A stretch of DNA of 64,000 nucleotides, from the NCBI RefSeq assembly GCF_036345915.1, contig NZ_CP107785.1, forward strand, positions 9,647,625-9,711,624, given 5' to 3'. The notes below the pieces were generated by a model. It made no database searches. It had not been told where the DNA came from and worked only from the letters and a program-made list of their open reading frames with translations. Made by a program: the position numbers and the translations under genes. Origin of the DNA: Nocardia sp. NBC_00565. Lineage in GTDB: Bacteria > Actinomycetota > Actinomycetes > Mycobacteriales > Mycobacteriaceae. Positions 16,052-25,007 of the stretch are shown piece by piece. Within the stretch, counting starts at the first letter, position 1, and each line of letters starts with the position of its first letter.

Positions 16052-17629
16052 TCAGGGGGTGCCGAACCAATGGGTGAGCGCTTCTCGCAGCGCGAGCGCG
16101 GCGGTGTCGGTGGGTTCGTCGATGGTCGCGGCCCAGGCGATGTGGGCGTCCGGGCGGATCAGTAGGGCATCGGCTGGTCGTTGATCGGTTTTCGCGGTGC
16201 GGATGTCGATGCGGTGCTGCCAGTCTCGGGCGATCTCGCGGAGTTCTGGGCGGTCGGCGAGGTCGAGGAGGATGGGCCGTGCGGTGTGCATGAGTTCGGC
16301 GACGCTGGTTGTGCCCTGGTCGGTGTACAGGGTGAGGTCGGGTGCGAAAGTGCCGGTCAATGCGTGTTGGTTGGGGTTGGGTAGCGGGTAGCGGATGTCG
16401 GTGCCGCCGACAAGAGCTCCCATGCGGCGCAAAGCCGGCTCGTCGACGAGCAGTTCCTGGAAGACTTCCCGCAGTGCTTCGGCGGCCGAGTCGTGTCCGC
16501 GCCGCAGTGCCACCTGGGCTCGGGTCTGTAGCAGTGCACGTGCGCCGGCGAAGTGGCGTTCGTCGTGATAGGTGTCCAGCAGGCCGGTCGGCGCCCAGCC
16601 GTGGATATCGGCGCCCAGCTTCCAGGCAAGGTTGACCGTGTCGAGCATGCCGAGGTTGATGGCCGCGCCGGTGGCGGGCAACAGGTGGGCCGCATCGCCG
16701 GCCAGCAGGATCCGCCCGTCGCGGTATCGCTCGGCCTGCCGGTCCTTGAAGGTGAAGCGCGACAGCCGAATCGGATCCGTCATCGGCAGATCCGCGCCGA
16801 GCACGCGGCGAACGCTGTCGGCGAGCTCGGTCAGGGTCAGCGGCTCGTCGTCGTCGTATTCGGTGGACTCGTTTTCGGTGGTCATCAGGCTCAGACCCCG
16901 GTCGGCGACCGCGAACGCGAACACACCGCGGTCTGTTCGGGTGAAACCCGCATGGATCCTGCCCAGCCCGGGGACGTCGATGTCGCCGTTGTCGAGCACG
17001 GTCACCGAATCGGGCACAGTGACCTGGGCGAGCCGGTTGACCTCCGGATATGTGGTGCCGGGGAACGGGATACCGGCCAGGTCGCGAATCCGGCTGCGCC
17101 CGCCGTCGCAGCCCACCAGGTATCGGGCGGTGACCCGGTAGGGTCCGTCCGGCCCGCGCACGTCCGCGGTCACCGTGGCATCGTCCTGGCTCACCCCGAC
17201 CACCTCGTGTCCGCGGCGGATGTCGGCGCCGAGTTCGGAGGCACGTTCGTCGAGCAGTCGCTCGATTTCCCGTTGTGGGAGCGGCATCGCCCGCATCGGG
17301 GGATCTGCCAGCTGTGTGAAGTCCAGTTCCAGAGTGCCGAACGGGAATCGGGGAGCTATGTCGGGGTCGCTGCTGGCCGCTTCGAATCGGTCCAGCATGC
17401 CTCGGTAGCGCAGCAGGTGCAGGATCCGCCCGCCGATACCGCTGGCCTTCGGGGTATCTCGGGGCTGCGGGTGCCGTTCCAGTACCAGCGAGCGCACGCC
17501 GGCCAGGCGCAGCTCACCGGCCAGCATCAGGCCGGCCGGCCCGGCGCCCACAATGATCACCTCGGTGTCCAATACTTGCCGCTCTCCTCGGAGTCCTTCG
17601 TCGCTTCCCCGGTCGTCGACAACACGCAT
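16052..17629 (-). CDS. FAD-dependent aromatic-ring/rifampicin-type monooxygenase
   Basis: A class A flavin hydroxylase of the PheA/TfdB/rifampicin-monooxygenase group, 525 residues from the ATG at 17629. Diagnostic motifs are VIIVGAGPAGLMLAGELRLA (FAD dinucleotide fold), the DG motif VGCDGGRSRIRDLAG, and GDAAHLLPATGAAINLGMLD (second FAD motif). A C-terminal thioredoxin-like extension follows. Such enzymes hydroxylate phenols, polyketides or rifamycins with NAD(P)H and oxygen. The start is chosen for GGGAG 7 bases upstream; a TTG at residue 19 behind AGGAG is the alternative. It is convergent with the preceding TetR gene, 7 bases apart. Rifamycin inactivation is possible but not shown. Confidence 0.87.
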   Translation of the reverse strand: MRVVDDRGSDEGLRGERQVLDTEVIIVGAGPAGLMLAGELRLAGVRSLVLERHPQPRDTPKASGIGGRILHLLRYRGMLDRFEAASSDPDIAPRFPFGTLELDFTQLADPPMRAMPLPQREIERLLDERASELGADIRRGHEVVGVSQDDATVTADVRGPDGPYRVTARYLVGCDGGRSRIRDLAGIPFPGTTYPEVNRLAQVTVPDSVTVLDNGDIDVPGLGRIHAGFTRTDRGVFAFAVADRGLSLMTTENESTEYDDDEPLTLTELADSVRRVLGADLPMTDPIRLSRFTFKDRQAERYRDGRILLAGDAAHLLPATGAAINLGMLDTVNLAWKLGADIHGWAPTGLLDTYHDERHFAGARALLQTRAQVALRRGHDSAAEALREVFQELLVDEPALRRMGALVGGTDIRYPLPNPNQHALTGTFAPDLTLYTDQGTTSVAELMHTARPILLDLADRPELREIARDWQHRIDIRTAKTDQRPADALLIRPDAHIAWAATIDEPTDTAALALREALTHWFGTP

Positions 17630-17778
17630 TTCGGTACTCCCATTTCCACAGGTTCTGGACAGGCCAGCCATTCTGCGGCACCACCCGGGTCTTGCCGCAA
17701 GCCCCCGGGTGCGCTATATGTTAGGAGGGAGATGGTAACGGGGGCCGTTTCACTATGGGGTCGGCGAGAAGGCCGCCG

Positions 17779-18003
17779 TCAGGCCTGCAGGGTGCGTGCC
17801 ATCGCGGTGAGTGCGTCGTCGCGTGGCATCGCCAGCAGTGCGTCGAAGACCATTCGGTAGTGCTCACTGGGTATATAGGTGGGCCCGTTGCGGAGGTTCT
17901 CCAGAGCCATACTCGCGACATCGTCCGGCGACATCAGGTCCTGCAGGGTGGCAGGGTCGATGCCCTGCAGCCGTGGGGCTTCGGTGTCGGTCGCGCCCGG
18001 AGG
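17779..18003 (-). pseudogene. C-terminal remnant of a short-chain dehydrogenase
   Basis: About 74 codons preserve the SDR C terminus typical of actinobacterial family members: PGATDTEAPRLQGIDPA and then ENLRNGPTYIPSEHYR with a final DALTAMA helix. The cofactor fold and the Ser-Tyr-Lys active site are missing. Upstream in this frame the sequence becomes unrelated and runs antisense to the Rieske gene. The gene has lost roughly the first 200 residues. The break is close to the Rieske stop, so the Rieske gene or a deletion may have replaced its 5' part. Confidence 0.72.
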
Positions 18004-18071
18004 CGAATCTGCCAGGTGGCGTTCCCCGTTCGAGTCCGATGACGCGATCTTGTCGCCGAGGTGCAAGTCGT

Positions 18072-18419
18072 CTATTCGACCATGATGTCCTCCTCCGAAA
18101 TCGACACCGTGCCACGTCCGAGTGGCCACACCTTGGTCAGCGTCTCGAATATCGTGCCGAGCCCGGGGATCTTCGCGAAGATCTGTTGCGGTCCGCGAAC
18201 CATGTGCCCACTCTGTACGTCGTAGGCCGCCTGATGCCACGGACAGACGAGTCGGCCGTTCTCGATCGACCCACCCGCGAGATCGGCCCGCAGATGCCGG
18301 CATCGACGCGTGACCGCGAAGTATTCGCCGTCGATGTTTCCGACGGCGTACGGGCCCGCACCGGTCACGGTCCCAGGGGGAAGGTCGGCGATCGGGCACA
18401 CCTTGATCTGATTTGTCAT
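18072..18419 (-). CDS. Rieske-type [2Fe-2S] ferredoxin
   Basis: A 115-residue soluble Rieske protein. The two cluster half-sites are present: CRHLRADL (C-x-H) near residue 41 and CPWHQAAY (C-x2-H) near 59, with the usual 16-17-residue spacing. It carries single electrons to an oxygenase or acts as a nitrite-reductase-type small subunit. GGGAGAAACC precedes the ATG at 18419. No Rieske oxygenase large subunit is adjacent. The nearest oxidoreductases are the flavin monooxygenase on the same strand and the divergent molybdenum hydroxylase, so the partner is uncertain. Confidence 0.88.
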   Translation of the reverse strand: MTNQIKVCPIADLPPGTVTGAGPYAVGNIDGEYFAVTRRCRHLRADLAGGSIENGRLVCPWHQAAYDVQSGHMVRGPQQIFAKIPGLGTIFETLTKVWPLGRGTVSISEEDIMVE

Positions 18420-18796
18420 GGTTTCTCCCGTTCGAGCCAAAAGAAGTGGATCTGGGGGACAGCATCGAGCCGGTGATCGCTGGCAACGTCAGCGGCTACG
18501 GGTGCGCCACCGCGTACATCGCGGCGACACCGGTCGGCGCCCAGGCCGACGAGCGGGCTCATCACCATCGAGTTCAACAGTAGATTCCGGCCGCGGTGTC
18601 GGTGCCGAAACGGGGCCAGCGAGGCAGTGGCAATTGAGCTGGTTGTGGGCTGACCGGTGACATGGCCGTCGTCGAGTCGGGTACGTTGACCCAAGTCGAG
18701 TACGTGCACGGCGATGCCCCCGAACAGGGCGGATCATGGCGCGACGAACTCGGCGGGCGATCGACGGCACGGCACCTTCTCCGAAGGAGCAGCGCT
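18420..18796. other. Divergent intergenic region with possible eroded coding sequence
   Basis: No intact gene is visible. On the plus strand a stretch from about 18447 to 18587 reads as a plausible but unrecognised peptide with the segment EPVIAGNVSGYGCATAYIAA before a TAG. It has no clear start or partner frame, so it may be a remnant. The right end carries the leader of the molybdenum hydroxylase operon, including AGGAG at about 18785. Confidence 0.4.
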
Positions 18797-19624
18797 TTGG
18801 ATCTCAATACGATCACCGATATCGTTCGGCGACCGTCCGACCGACCGGGCGCGGCCTGGCGCAACGGTGACGCCTGGCTGGCCGGGGGAACGTGGTTGTT
18901 CTCGACCGAGCAGCCGGATCTGCGCCGTCTGATCGATCTCACCGCACTCGGCTGGGACAGCCTGGTGCCGAGCGCCGACGGTCTCGAGATCGGCGCGACG
19001 TGCACCATCGGTGAACTGAATGCCTTTGCGCCGCCGAGTGACTGGCCCGCCGGCGCCCTGTTCAGCACGTGCTGCGAGGCGTTCCTGTCATCGTTCAAGG
19101 TGTGGAACGCGGCGACGGTGGGCGGCAATATCTGCCTGTCGCTGCCCGCGGGCCCGATGATCACGCTGACGGTCGCGCTCGAAGCCACATATACCGTGTG
19201 GGCCGCCGATGGTTCCGAGCGCACGATCGATGCCGTCGATTTCGTCATCGGCGACCACCGCAACGTCCTCGCGCCCGGCGAGATCCTGCGGCGCGTCGAC
19301 ATCCCGGTCTCCGCGCTGCGCAAGCGTTACGCGTACCGGCGCTTCACCCTGACGCGGCTGGGCCGCTCGACACTGTTCATGATCGCCACCCAGTCGCCGG
19401 GGACCGCGGACCTGATGCTCACCATCACGGCGGGCACCACCCGTCCGGTGCGCTTGGCGTTCGACCGGATGCCCGGCGCCGAGGCGCTGCGGCAGCGCAT
19501 CGATGCCCTACCCGATGATCTGTGGTTCAGCGATCCGAACGGCAAACCCGACCACCGGCACCACCTGGCCGGGCACTTCGCCGAGGAGATCCGCGTCGAG
19601 CTCACTGAAGGCGGTCCCGGGTGA
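18797..19624 (+). CDS. FAD-binding subunit of a molybdenum hydroxylase (CoxM/XdhB type)
   Basis: A 275-residue FAD-binding PCMH-type protein that would pass electrons between the iron-sulfur centres of the neighbouring Moco subunit and an external acceptor. It has WLAGGTWLFSTEQPDLRRLI (pyrophosphate-binding loop region), ATVGGNICLSLPAGPM (second FAD motif; TVGGN is diagnostic) and a CO-dehydrogenase flavoprotein-type C-terminal domain. I start it at TTG 18797 (LDLNTITDIV) because AGGAG lies 7 bases upstream and the family begins here; an ATG at 18662 adds 45 residues without similarity. The stop overlaps the next gene as GTGA. Confidence 0.87.
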   Translation: MDLNTITDIVRRPSDRPGAAWRNGDAWLAGGTWLFSTEQPDLRRLIDLTALGWDSLVPSADGLEIGATCTIGELNAFAPPSDWPAGALFSTCCEAFLSSFKVWNAATVGGNICLSLPAGPMITLTVALEATYTVWAADGSERTIDAVDFVIGDHRNVLAPGEILRRVDIPVSALRKRYAYRRFTLTRLGRSTLFMIATQSPGTADLMLTITAGTTRPVRLAFDRMPGAEALRQRIDALPDDLWFSDPNGKPDHRHHLAGHFAEEIRVELTEGGPG

Positions 19625-22347
19625 CGTACACCGTGAACGGCGCCACCTTCGAGGACGAGCCGAATCCCGGTCAATGCCTACGCACATTCCTGCGCTCGCT
19701 CGGCCAGCACGGTGTCAAGAAGGGATGCGACGCAGGCGATTGCGGCGCCTGCACGGTGTGGCTGGACGGCGATCCCGTGCACAGCTGCATCACGCCCGCG
19801 TTCCGCGCCGAGGGATGTGCGGTCACGACGATCGAGGGTCTGGGTTCGCCAACGGACCTGCACCCGATGCAGCGGCAGTTCCGCGACGCTCCCGGCTTCC
19901 AGTGCGGCTTCTGCACCGCGGGCATGATCATGACCACGGTGGCGCTCACGGACGCCCAGAAGCGAGATCTGTCGCGTGCGCTGAAGGGCAACCTCTGCCG
20001 CTGCACCGGCTACCGGGCGATCGAAGATGCGGTGCACGGTGTCGCCGAGATCGAGGTCGCGCTGCCGGGTCGGGCCGTCGGCACCAGCGTCGGCGCTCCG
20101 GCGGGCACCGAGGTGGTGACGGGTCGCGCCGAATTCACCATGGACACCGCGATCGAGGGCATGTTGCATCTGAAGGTGCTGCGCTCGCCGCACGCCCATG
20201 CCCGCATCATCTCGATCGACACCACCGCGGCGCTCGCGGTTCCCGGTGTGCATCGCGCGTACACCTGGGAGGATGTGCCGCGCAAGCGGTTCACGACCGC
20301 GATACACACCGATCACCTCGTCGATCCCAGCGATACCTACATCCTCGACAACGTGGTGCGCTTCGTCGGTCAGCGAGTGGTCGCGGTGGTGGCCGACACC
20401 GTCGGGGCCGCGGAAGCGGGTTGCCGCGAGGTGATCGTCGAGTACGAGGTGCTGCCCGCGGTCTTCGACCCGGAAGCGGCGATGGCCGACGGCGCTCCCC
20501 AACTGCACGGCTCGCACGACCCCTTTGTGCGGGATCCCGAGCACAACATCCTGCTCGAGATCCACGGGCATGTCGGTGATGTCGAGGCGGGATTCGCCGA
20601 GGCCGACGTGATCCACGAGGGCACCTATTTCTCGCCGCGCGTGCAGCATGCGCATCTCGAGACGCACGGATCGATCGCGTGGCTCGACGACGGTCGCCTG
20701 CACGTTCGCACCAGCTCCCAATCCCCGTCGATCGCCAAGGACAAGCTCAGCTACCTCTTCGACCTGCGTCCGGATCAGCTGCGCGTGTTCTGTCAGCGGG
20801 TCGGCGGCGCGTTCGGCGGCAAGCAGGAGGTCATCACCGAGGATTTGGTCGCCCTTGCCACATTGGACACCGGCTGGCCGGTGTGTTTCGAGTTCACCCG
20901 CGAAGAGGAGTTCACGACCGCCTCGCCGCGCCATCCGATGTCGCTGACGGTCAAACTCGGCGCACGCGCCGATGGCACGCTCACCGCGATCCAGGTCCGC
21001 AATGTGTCGAATACCGGCGCATACGGAAACCACGGCGGCGAGACACTGTTCGCCGGTGGGACCGCCGTCGCGACCTACCGCTGCCCCAACAAGAAGTTCG
21101 ACGCCTATTCGGTCTATACGAACACGGTGCCCAGCGGCGCGCTGCGCGGTTACGGCATGACCCAGCCCGCGTTCGCGATGGAGTCCGCCATGCACGAGCT
21201 GGCGGTCGCGCTCGATATGGATCCGCTCGAGCTGCGGCGGCGCAATATCGTGCGTCCCGGAGATGCCCTCGTAGCATTCGACGACGGCCCGGACGACGTC
21301 ATGTTCAGCGAGGAGGGCCTCGGCCGCTGCATCGATCTCGTCGATGAAGCACTGCGGCGCAACACCGCCGAGCCGCCACCGGGAGGCGGGTGGCTCATCG
21401 GCACCGGCACCGCCAGCTCGCTGCACGAGACCGCGCCCCCGACCGACCATCTCTCCGCGGCCTGGCTGACCCTCGATGACGACGGCAGCTACGAATTAGC
21501 CGTCGGCACCGTCGAATTCGGCGAGGGCACCTCGACCGCGCACGTGCAGATCGCGGCCAACCAACTCGGCACCACGCCGTCACGGGTGCGCCTGGTGCAA
21601 TCCGATACCGACCGGACGGGCTTCGATACCGGCGCGTTCGCCAGCGCCGGACTCTTCGTCTCCGGGAACGCGGTGCTGCGGGCAGCCGACGCCCTGCGCG
21701 ATCGCATCCTGTTTCTGGCGGCCGAATATGCGGGCGTCGATATCGCTTCGTGCGCGATGGACGACACCGAGGTCGTCTGCGGTGACCGCCGCATATCGCT
21801 GTCGGAGCTGATCGAGGTGGCGCGCCGACGCGGCATCCGATTGACCGAGGCCCGCAAGGCATTCGGGTCGCCGCGCAGCGTCGTCTTCAACACCCACGGC
21901 TTCCGGATCGCAGTGCACCGGATGACGGGGGAGATCCGCATCCTCTACAGCGTGCACGCCACCGATGCCGGACTCCTCATCAACCCGGCGCAGGTGCGCG
22001 GCCAGATCGAGGGTGGCGTCGCGCAGGGCATCGGCTTCGCACTGACCGAGAACTTCCACGTCGACGAGAACGGCGTCATGGTCAACCCGAACCTGCGCAA
22101 CTACCGCATCCCGACCTACGCCGATATTCCCCGCACCGAAGTACTGACGGTCGACTCCGCCGATTCCGTCGGGGCGATGCGCTCGAAAGGTATGGCGGAG
22201 TGCTGTATCAACCCGGTGGCACCGGCGCTGGCCAACGCGCTCGAGAATGCGACGGGGATCCGATACCGCGCGCTGCCGCTCACTCCAGAGCGCATCTATC
22301 GGCGGCTCATCGCGAACGCACCGGTTCCGACGCGATCCGAGCCGTGA
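19621..22347 (+). CDS. Fused iron-sulfur / molybdopterin subunit of a xanthine-dehydrogenase-family hydroxylase
   Basis: A 908-residue fusion. Residues 1 to about 145 form the two-cluster iron-sulfur subunit: GCDAGDCGACTVW plus a distal Cys (plant-type cluster), then GFQCGFCTAGM and GNLCRCTGY (second cluster). The rest is the Moco subunit: VGGAFGGKQ binds molybdopterin, PSGALRGYGMTQPAFAMES follows, and the C-terminal GGVAQGIGFAL and MAECCINPVAPALANA carry the position of the catalytic Glu (the usual GEPP reads AECC, keeping Glu). These enzymes hydroxylate N-heterocycles or aldehydes using water. GTG start, coupled to the FAD subunit. No XdhC-like cofactor-insertion gene is adjacent. The substrate cannot be told. 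Confidence 0.9.
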   Translation: MTYTVNGATFEDEPNPGQCLRTFLRSLGQHGVKKGCDAGDCGACTVWLDGDPVHSCITPAFRAEGCAVTTIEGLGSPTDLHPMQRQFRDAPGFQCGFCTAGMIMTTVALTDAQKRDLSRALKGNLCRCTGYRAIEDAVHGVAEIEVALPGRAVGTSVGAPAGTEVVTGRAEFTMDTAIEGMLHLKVLRSPHAHARIISIDTTAALAVPGVHRAYTWEDVPRKRFTTAIHTDHLVDPSDTYILDNVVRFVGQRVVAVVADTVGAAEAGCREVIVEYEVLPAVFDPEAAMADGAPQLHGSHDPFVRDPEHNILLEIHGHVGDVEAGFAEADVIHEGTYFSPRVQHAHLETHGSIAWLDDGRLHVRTSSQSPSIAKDKLSYLFDLRPDQLRVFCQRVGGAFGGKQEVITEDLVALATLDTGWPVCFEFTREEEFTTASPRHPMSLTVKLGARADGTLTAIQVRNVSNTGAYGNHGGETLFAGGTAVATYRCPNKKFDAYSVYTNTVPSGALRGYGMTQPAFAMESAMHELAVALDMDPLELRRRNIVRPGDALVAFDDGPDDVMFSEEGLGRCIDLVDEALRRNTAEPPPGGGWLIGTGTASSLHETAPPTDHLSAAWLTLDDDGSYELAVGTVEFGEGTSTAHVQIAANQLGTTPSRVRLVQSDTDRTGFDTGAFASAGLFVSGNAVLRAADALRDRILFLAAEYAGVDIASCAMDDTEVVCGDRRISLSELIEVARRRGIRLTEARKAFGSPRSVVFNTHGFRIAVHRMTGEIRILYSVHATDAGLLINPAQVRGQIEGGVAQGIGFALTENFHVDENGVMVNPNLRNYRIPTYADIPRTEVLTVDSADSVGAMRSKGMAECCINPVAPALANALENATGIRYRALPLTPERIYRRLIANAPVPTRSEP

Positions 22348-22357
22348 GGAGACTGCG

Positions 22358-23329
22358 ATGGACGCCGGGAAGCGTACCGACACTGCGGCGACGGTCATCA
22401 TCGGCCAGCAGGTGCGCCCAGGGTTCGAGAAAGCCTTCAAGACCTGGCAGGAGGACCTGAACGCCGCGGCCTCGGGCCATGCCGGATTCATCGGCGCCGA
22501 GATCGTCGCCCCCACCGCTGTGCAGCGGGAGTGGATCGTGGTCTACCGCTTCGACTCCGTCGGTCATCTGCAGGACTGGATCAACAGCGCCATCCGTCAG
22601 GAGTTCCTGGACCGCGGGCAGCAATACTTCGACGGTCCCGCCACCCAGCAGGTCATCAGCGGCGGCACGCGGCCCGTGGATCCTCTCGTGACGGTCGTGG
22701 TCACCCATCGCGTGACTCCCGAGAGCGTCGCGGATTTCCTTGCGTGGCAGGCTCATTTGAGCCAGGAGGAGGCAAAATTCGAAGGCTTCCGCGGTTCCGA
22801 GCTGTTCCGCCCCATCGAGGGTGTTCAGGACGAGTGGACCGCGCTCTACCGCTTCGATACCGCGGCGAATCTGGCCACGTGGCTCACCTCGACGCGGCGC
22901 GAGGAGCTCCTCGCCGAGGGCGAGAAGTTCAGCGACTTCGAATTGCGTACCATCGAGAACTCTTTCGGCAGCTGGTTCGCCTTCGACGAGCACGGCACCG
23001 AGACCGCCGCTCCGTCGGATACCAAGACCGCCGTAGCGGTATGGGTCGGCCTCTACCCGACCGTCGTGCTGCTCACCCTCGCATTGTCACCGTTGCAGAT
23101 GCCGCTCTGGCTGGGGTTGCTCATCGGCAACCTGCTGTCCAGCTTCGTGATGACTTTCCTCACGATGCCGTACTACGTGAACCGGCTGCTGCGGCGGTGG
23201 CTGTGGCCGCCCTCGGATGCGCTGGCCGCCAAGACGAACCTCCAGGGCATCGCCGTGGTCGCCGCACTCAACCTGGTCTGGGTCGTCATCTTCTACGTGG
23301 TGACGACCCAGCTCTGGACGCTGCCCTGA
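22358..23329 (+). CDS. Tandem antibiotic-biosynthesis-monooxygenase (ABM) domain protein with C-terminal membrane helices
   Basis: A 323-residue protein with two successive ABM-type ferredoxin-like domains (about residues 12-100 and 110-205). Each carries the W/F-x2-D/H-L pattern seen in FKTWQEDLNAAASGHAGF and FLAWQAHLSQEEAKFEGF followed by the (V/L)YRFD strand. Three hydrophobic helices follow near 222-245, 248-275 and 298-318 with basic loops (NRLLRRWLW). GAGGAG precedes the ATG at 22358, 10 bases after the molybdenum hydroxylase stop, so it belongs to that operon. ABM domains act as cofactor-free monooxygenases or heme/quinol-handling units. Membrane anchoring suggests quinone or electron-acceptor chemistry for the hydroxylase, which is inference. 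Confidence 0.82.
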   Translation: MDAGKRTDTAATVIIGQQVRPGFEKAFKTWQEDLNAAASGHAGFIGAEIVAPTAVQREWIVVYRFDSVGHLQDWINSAIRQEFLDRGQQYFDGPATQQVISGGTRPVDPLVTVVVTHRVTPESVADFLAWQAHLSQEEAKFEGFRGSELFRPIEGVQDEWTALYRFDTAANLATWLTSTRREELLAEGEKFSDFELRTIENSFGSWFAFDEHGTETAAPSDTKTAVAVWVGLYPTVVLLTLALSPLQMPLWLGLLIGNLLSSFVMTFLTMPYYVNRLLRRWLWPPSDALAAKTNLQGIAVVAALNLVWVVIFYVVTTQLWTLP

Positions 23330-23791
23330 CCGATCCGACTCCGGCTATCGGCCACCGAGCGGTGCGGGTCCAGTCGCTGCGGGAATCGTGCTCAACAGCG
23401 TCGATGTCAGGGTTGTGGCCTGAGGGTCGGCACTCAGGAAACTGACCGGGATCTGGGAACTCATCGGATCGGATACCGACCGGTCGCCCCCGGTCGATCC
23501 GGCACTCACCGCAGGCTGGACTCGCGATGTCCTCCGGGCGGGGACGAATCGATGGCGGGACGGATCGCCGTCAGCCCTGCGCTGATCGTTGCAGCCCGAA
23601 AGGGCCGCGCCTGGGCATGACCCTGATCGCTCCATTCGGAAGGTGTCATGCCCCGCCGCAACTCGAATCGGACCGCTGTCAGGCGAATAGCGCTACACTG
23701 CAACAAGATTCGATGTGCGACGGCGCGCCGAGGGTGACGTCTTCGATGTGGTCGGCCAATGTGTTGTGCAGGATCGACTCGACGGGACACC
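23330..23791. other. Intergenic region upstream of the ATP-grasp gene
   Basis: No gene is firmly supported. A minus-strand frame from a GTG at 23505 to a TAG at 23345 gives 54 residues with a Thr/Ser/Ala-rich tail (QATTLTSTLLSTIPAATG) and about 72% G+C in third positions, lower than neighbouring genes. It could be a gene remnant or a small peptide. The right end is the ATP-grasp leader, with a weak GGGAC before the ATG at 23792. Confidence 0.4.
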
Positions 23792-24766
23792 ATGAACGAG
23801 ATTGTCGTCATGACCGATTTCAGTTCGACCGAAGGCAGTACCGTTCACCTGCGGCAGGCCGTGGAGCTGCTGACCGGACGAACCCCGGCGGTGGTGGATG
23901 CCCGGCACTTCTACGATGACGCCCCGGTTGCGGCACAGCTGCATGGAACGACATTGACGTTGCAGGCGCCCGGCACAGGAAGAGACCTTCGCCCCTCGGT
24001 GATCGTCATCTACGAGATCCCGCCCGCGGATCGATGCCGGTTCACGCGCTTCCAAGCGCTCCTCGGCCGCAGCACGACCGTCAGCTTCGGCGACCAGCGG
24101 TCGTGGCGAAGCGCCACCGACAAACACGAGATGGTCGGCAAGTTCACCGAAGCCGCTATCCCCCAAATGGATTCGGTCCTGCTGGACAACCCGGGTCATA
24201 CCGGAGCAATGGACGCTTTTCGACGGCTCGGAGGTGACGTGTGGGCCAGGCCCGCCGTCGGCTTCGGCGGTCGAGACGTCTTCCACCTCACCTCCCCGCA
24301 GCACCTGGCGGCCGCCACGCGGCATTTCTCGAGCATCGGTGGTCGCTGGCTGCTCACCCAGGACGCACGCAATATCGACGCGCAGGGCAGACGTCACCAG
24401 TACCGGGTCGTCGTCCTGGGCGAACGGATACTGCGTGTCTGCGAACACGTTCAACACAACCCCGACGCACCCTGCAACGAGGCGCAGGGCGCCGTCTCCA
24501 CCGTGCTGCCCGTCGACGCCCTACCCCGGCACCTGCTCGACCTCGCGGTGAAAGCCACTCGCGCACTGGGCCTTCCATTCGGCGGAGTCGACCTGGCCGC
24601 CGAGAACGGCGGCGTGGTCTTCGAGGTCAACGTGCACCCGGTCCTGGACGTGCCGCACGGATACCACACCGTCACAGTCCCATTCGTCCACGCACACCTG
24701 AACCGCCACCCCCACTACCCAACCGTCGGCACCGGTTCGCTGACCACGGGGAATGAAGAAGTCTGA
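23792..24766 (+). CDS. Orphan ATP-grasp (RimK-like) ligase
   Basis: A 324-residue ATP-grasp protein. The central and C-terminal parts show the fold: a Lys-containing DKHEMVGKF segment, GGDVWARPAVGFGGRDVF (flexible glycine-rich loop), HQYRVVVLGERILRVCEHV, and the metal-binding end VVFEVNVHPVLDV (E-x-N-x-x-P). These enzymes join a carboxylate, activated as acyl phosphate, to an amine or thiol, as in RimK, glutathione-type or graspetide ligases. The N-terminal 100 residues look like a substrate-recognition domain of unknown specificity. No partner gene, precursor peptide or transporter is clearly adjacent. It is single, with lower-GC flanks, which may indicate acquisition. Confidence 0.8.
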   Translation: MNEIVVMTDFSSTEGSTVHLRQAVELLTGRTPAVVDARHFYDDAPVAAQLHGTTLTLQAPGTGRDLRPSVIVIYEIPPADRCRFTRFQALLGRSTTVSFGDQRSWRSATDKHEMVGKFTEAAIPQMDSVLLDNPGHTGAMDAFRRLGGDVWARPAVGFGGRDVFHLTSPQHLAAATRHFSSIGGRWLLTQDARNIDAQGRRHQYRVVVLGERILRVCEHVQHNPDAPCNEAQGAVSTVLPVDALPRHLLDLAVKATRALGLPFGGVDLAAENGGVVFEVNVHPVLDVPHGYHTVTVPFVHAHLNRHPHYPTVGTGSLTTGNEEV

Positions 24767-24968
24767 TTCATCCCGTTTAGGGAGGGGGTCTGGGTGGTAT
24801 CTATCGGTGGCGGGTGTGGGGAGCCTGCATACCTTGGGCTACTCGCAGGGCCGACTGTCCGGGAAGGCGACAACTGAATCGGCACGATCCCTGCCCGTGA
24901 CTCAGGGGACCGGCCCGGCGGATGATTCCGCGTACGACCGACAGAGGGGAAAGGACGTGCGCGGTACC

Positions 24969-24997
24969 CGCCTGTCCGCGTAAAACACGAACAGGCG
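24969..24997 (-). terminator. Hairpin downstream of tRNA-Arg
   Basis: CGCCTGT at 24969-24975 pairs with ACAGGCG at 24991-24997 around a 15-base loop. It begins 11 bases after the 3' end of the minus-strand tRNA. A T-rich stretch sits in the loop rather than after the stem, so function as a terminator is plausible but not certain. Confidence 0.4.
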
Positions 24998-25007
24998 AGC
25001 CATGAGG

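Noticed and set aside
16052..17629. Confident assignment as a rifampicin-resistance gene
   Set aside because: The fold is right, but PheA/TfdB-type hydroxylases share all visible motifs; the substrate cannot be decided from sequence alone.
24753..24983. A 76-codon frame overlapping the end of the ATP-grasp gene, considered as a peptide precursor
   Set aside because: It starts inside the ligase frame without a good ribosome site, its composition is irregular, and it lacks the acidic/threonine core expected of graspetides.
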